DNA of 64,000 nt, taken from Calditerrivibrio nitroreducens DSM 19672 (lineage in GTDB: Bacteria > Chrysiogenota > Deferribacteres > Deferribacterales > Calditerrivibrionaceae). This document shows, in pieces, positions 59,759-64,000 of this stretch. The stretch lies in assembly GCF_000183405.1 (NCBI RefSeq), contig NC_014758.1, positions 806,001 to 870,000 of the forward strand, in the 5' to 3' direction. The translations under genes and the position numbers were made by a program. Each line of letters starts with the position of its first letter. Within the stretch, counting starts at the first letter, position 1. Under the pieces are notes generated by a model. The model was not told the DNA's origin, did not search any database, and saw only the letters and a program-made list of their open reading frames with translations.

Positions 59759-60386
59759 AAAAGATCCCCATCCCTGACATTATTAAAAAACTTATTATTC
59801 TAAATATCTTGCGATATTTCAATAGAATATTACCAAAAACTGCAATTACGATAAGCGAAATTGAACTCCCTAAACCGAAGAGGGACATAGATACGGCAGA
59901 TTTAATTGCATTATTCAACGATGATACACCAATAAGGGCGCCATATAGTAAACCGCAGGGGAGAAATCCCAAAACAACCCCAGTCAGAAAAGGTGAGCTG
60001 AATTTGAATTTTGATATTAAGTCCCTTATTATATGTGTCAAATAATTGTTTTCCAGTTTTGATATAATCTTAAAACCCCAGATATCAAATGTTGCATATA
60101 ATATTAGAAAGATACCGGCTGATATGGACAATAATTTTTGAAAGTTTATTATTCCTGAAAAAAGCTCCGAAATGTTGCTTATGGACCCAAAAAGAAATCC
60201 CAAAAAAGTGTAGGTGAGTATTCTACCAGAATTGTATTTTATTTGGGGGATTAAATAATTTATATAGCCGGGATTATTGGGGGCAAACCTGCTTGCCACA
60301 TAAAGCACAAAAGGATTACACATAAAAATGCAATGCCCAAAACCCCCAAAGAACCCCAAAGAGAAGAAACCGATAAGTTCATACAT
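59733..60386 (-). CDS. SafE/UreH-like (DsbD-type) membrane transporter
   Basis: A 217-residue protein with six helices and the internal repeat of the UreH_2/SafE group. The first repeat has FFGGFGHCIFMCNPFVLYV (His, Cys and Cys that probably bind metal), the second GVVLGFLPCGLLYGAL. Proteins of this type are often encoded beside ccoI and have been linked to copper supply for cbb3 oxidase. It overlaps the 3' end of ccoI by 26 bases and lies downstream of alaS and the candidate selenoprotein on the same strand. Confidence 0.82.
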   Translation of the reverse strand: MYELIGFFSLGFFGGFGHCIFMCNPFVLYVASRFAPNNPGYINYLIPQIKYNSGRILTYTFLGFLFGSISNISELFSGIINFQKLLSISAGIFLILYATFDIWGFKIISKLENNYLTHIIRDLISKFKFSSPFLTGVVLGFLPCGLLYGALIGVSSLNNAIKSAVSMSLFGLGSSISLIVIAVFGNILLKYRKIFRIISFLIMSGMGIFFIVSGIKF

Positions 60387-60413
60387 GTAATCTTCAAAAA
60401 ACCTTATTAGTCA

Positions 60414-60563
60414 TTATCTTTTTTTCTTATTGTTCTTATCTTTTTCAGTTTTTTTGTATCGATCCTCGATACTGCAGTTATTTGATGCTCAGCCACCGCC
60501 TTTAAAAAGGCTCAATGCGATAATCAGTACTATAAATATTATAAGTCCTAAATATTCACCCAA
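60414..60563 (-). CDS. Candidate 49-residue membrane selenoprotein (UGA at codon 25)
   Basis: A TTG start (60561-60563) with AGGAG six bases upstream, the latter inside the last codons of alaS. The frame gives one helix (YLGLIIFIVLIIALSLF), then KGGG-U-ASNNCSIEDR and a Lys-rich tail ending KKKR. U is the TGA complementary to 60489-60491. Continued reading meets a TAA 24 codons later, 27 bases before the SafE-like gene. A hairpin with 7-bp stem and GGA loop lies 23 bases after the UGA, the same design as in selD. A single N-terminal helix followed by Gly-rich Sec motif and basic cytosolic tail recalls eukaryotic SelK/SelS. Function unknown; if UGA were a stop, only a 24-residue peptide would result. 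Confidence 0.7.
60456..60472 (-). promoter_or_regulatory. Candidate SECIS hairpin of the small membrane selenoprotein
   Basis: Minus strand GTATCGA-GGA-TCGATAC is a perfect 7-bp stem with loop GGA, starting 16 bases after the UGA (loop at 23). On the minus strand it is followed by an A-run and on the plus strand by TGCAG, so it is not an intrinsic terminator in either direction. Confidence 0.65.
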
Positions 60564-60564
60564 A

Positions 60565-63496
<2,932 letters not shown>

Positions 63497-63505
63497 ATTA
63501 GCGTT

Positions 63506-63535
63506 ATTATAATACAGATTTGTATTTGATTTCAA
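63506..63535 (-). promoter_or_regulatory. Promoter of the HNH-alaS operon
   Basis: On the minus strand TTGAAA (63530-63535) and TATAAT (63506-63511) are 18 bases apart. The -35 overlaps that of the divergent pckA promoter. Confidence 0.55.
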
Positions 63536-63553
63536 GTAAAATTTTGTTATAAT
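63526..63553 (+). promoter_or_regulatory. Promoter of pckA
   Basis: TTGATT (63526-63531) and TATAAT (63548-63553) are 16 bases apart; a GGGGG ribosome site follows at 63569-63573. Confidence 0.6.
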
Positions 63554-63581
63554 AAATCACTAAAATTTTGGGGGTTTGTTT

Positions 63582-64000
63582 ATGGAAAAAACAGAGCATA
63601 GCGGTCTTGAATTGCATGGGTTTAAAAACTTAAAAAGGATCCACTGGAATCTCTCTACGCCAGAGCTTTACGAAGAGATAATTAAAAGGCAGGAAGGTTT
63701 GTTGGCCCATCTTGGACCTATTGTTGTCAGAACTGGGCATCATACCGGAAGATCACCAAATGATAAGTTTATCGTGGAGGATGGGTTTTATAGTGCTGAT
63801 GTGAACTGGTCTAAGGATAACAAAAAGATTTCAAAGGAACATTTTGAGAAACTGTATTCACGGATTCAAGCATATTTGCAAACAAAAGAGGTTTTTGTGC
63901 AGGAGGTTTATGCGGGTGCGGAACCTGAATATAGGTTGAAAGTAAGGGTGATAACAGAGACGGCCTGGCATAGCCTTTTTGCCAGAAATATGTTTATTCG
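63582..64000 (+). CDS. pckA: Phosphoenolpyruvate carboxykinase (ATP), N-terminal part (runs off the right edge)
   Basis: The first 139 codons of PckA are present; the frame is open at the edge. Family blocks are visible: HWNLSTPELYEEIIKRQEG (about 21-39), VVRTGHHTGRSPNDKFIVED (about 49-68, the substrate-binding RTG.HTGRSP.DKF block), QEVYAGAEPEYRLKVRV (about 107) and TETAWHSLFARNMFI (about 125-139). The enzyme makes phosphoenolpyruvate from oxaloacetate and ATP for gluconeogenesis, which fits growth on acetate and other acids. The catalytic Lys/His and P-loop lie beyond the window. Confidence 0.93.
   Translation, partial: MEKTEHSGLELHGFKNLKRIHWNLSTPELYEEIIKRQEGLLAHLGPIVVRTGHHTGRSPNDKFIVEDGFYSADVNWSKDNKKISKEHFEKLYSRIQAYLQTKEVFVQEVYAGAEPEYRLKVRVITETAWHSLFARNMFI

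Noticed and set aside
60456-60472. The hairpin as an intrinsic terminator for alaS or for the convergent ccoI
   Set aside because: It is followed by an A-run on the minus strand and by TGCAG on the plus strand, so neither direction has the required T-tract.

Overview
The window is one continuous stretch of a low-GC (roughly one third G+C by eye) bacterial chromosome. The gene content fits a motile, microaerobic or nitrate-respiring, acetate- and acyl-phosphate-using Gram-negative bacterium. Gene styles (flagellin, cbb3 oxidase, DUF3373 porin, DUF4212/acetate symporter pair, YedF-SelD with UGA-encoded selenocysteine) point to the Deferribacterota, for example a Calditerrivibrio- or Deferribacter-like organism. 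That placement is inferred from protein character, not from a database match. No insertion sequence, prophage, CRISPR array or rRNA was found. Two tRNAs (Ser-UGA, Gly-CCC) and the RNase P RNA are present.

Layout. 1-2.8 kb: acetate-type sodium/solute symporter (small and large subunits) with a divergent cyclic-nucleotide-domain gene running off the left edge. 2.8-8.6 kb (minus): MltD-like transglycosylase, a short molybdopterin oxidoreductase, pdxA, rsmA and a DnaQ-like exonuclease. 8.7-11.3 kb: butyrate kinase and an unusual fusion of an XRE/cupin regulator to phosphate butyryltransferase. 11.3-17.9 kb: znuACB-zur, then HAD phosphatase, MtaD-like deaminase, AEC permease and MBL-fold protein in a tightly packed run. 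17.9-24 kb: cheV, cpoB-like and LysM envelope genes, tRNA-Ser, a likely sigma-28 transcription unit, a very large flagellin and flaG. 24.2-27.6 kb: tRNA-Gly, a chemoreceptor, a coiled-coil protein, an EndoIII-family glycosylase and rnpB. 27.7-39.3 kb: nine consecutive signalling genes (four histidine kinases, eight receiver domains, HDOD, EAL). 39.4-45 kb: rubrerythrin-like protein, aminotransferase, yedF-selD, an XRE/cupin regulator, a FliL-like protein and a TorD chaperone. 45-52.3 kb: a CX3CH cytochrome, a DUF3373 porin, and a NosL/ABC-transporter cluster. 52.3-59.8 kb: Rrf2 regulator and a complete cbb3 oxidase structural and assembly operon (ccoN, ccoO with an extra haem domain, CcoP-like anchor, ccoQ, ccoG, ccoH, ccoS, ccoI). 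59.7-63.5 kb (minus): HNH protein, alaS, a candidate 49-residue membrane selenoprotein and a SafE/UreH-like transporter. The start of pckA runs off the right edge.

The most notable observation is a frame between alaS and the SafE-like gene (60414-60563, minus). It has a strong Shine-Dalgarno, a TTG start, one membrane helix, a Gly-Gly-Gly-UGA-Ala motif and a hairpin in the right place for a bacterial SECIS element. The selD gene of the same window also carries an in-frame UGA at its catalytic position, followed by a hairpin of the same design (7-bp stem, GGA loop). The organism therefore probably makes selenoproteins, and the small frame may be an unannotated membrane selenoprotein reminiscent of eukaryotic SelK/SelS.

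The zinc operon appears to be controlled by its own Zur through two dyads. The NosL/ABC cluster and the Rrf2-cbb3 operon share a 27-nt promoter block and may form one copper- and respiration-related regulon. All functions are read from sequence and family knowledge; no search was run.
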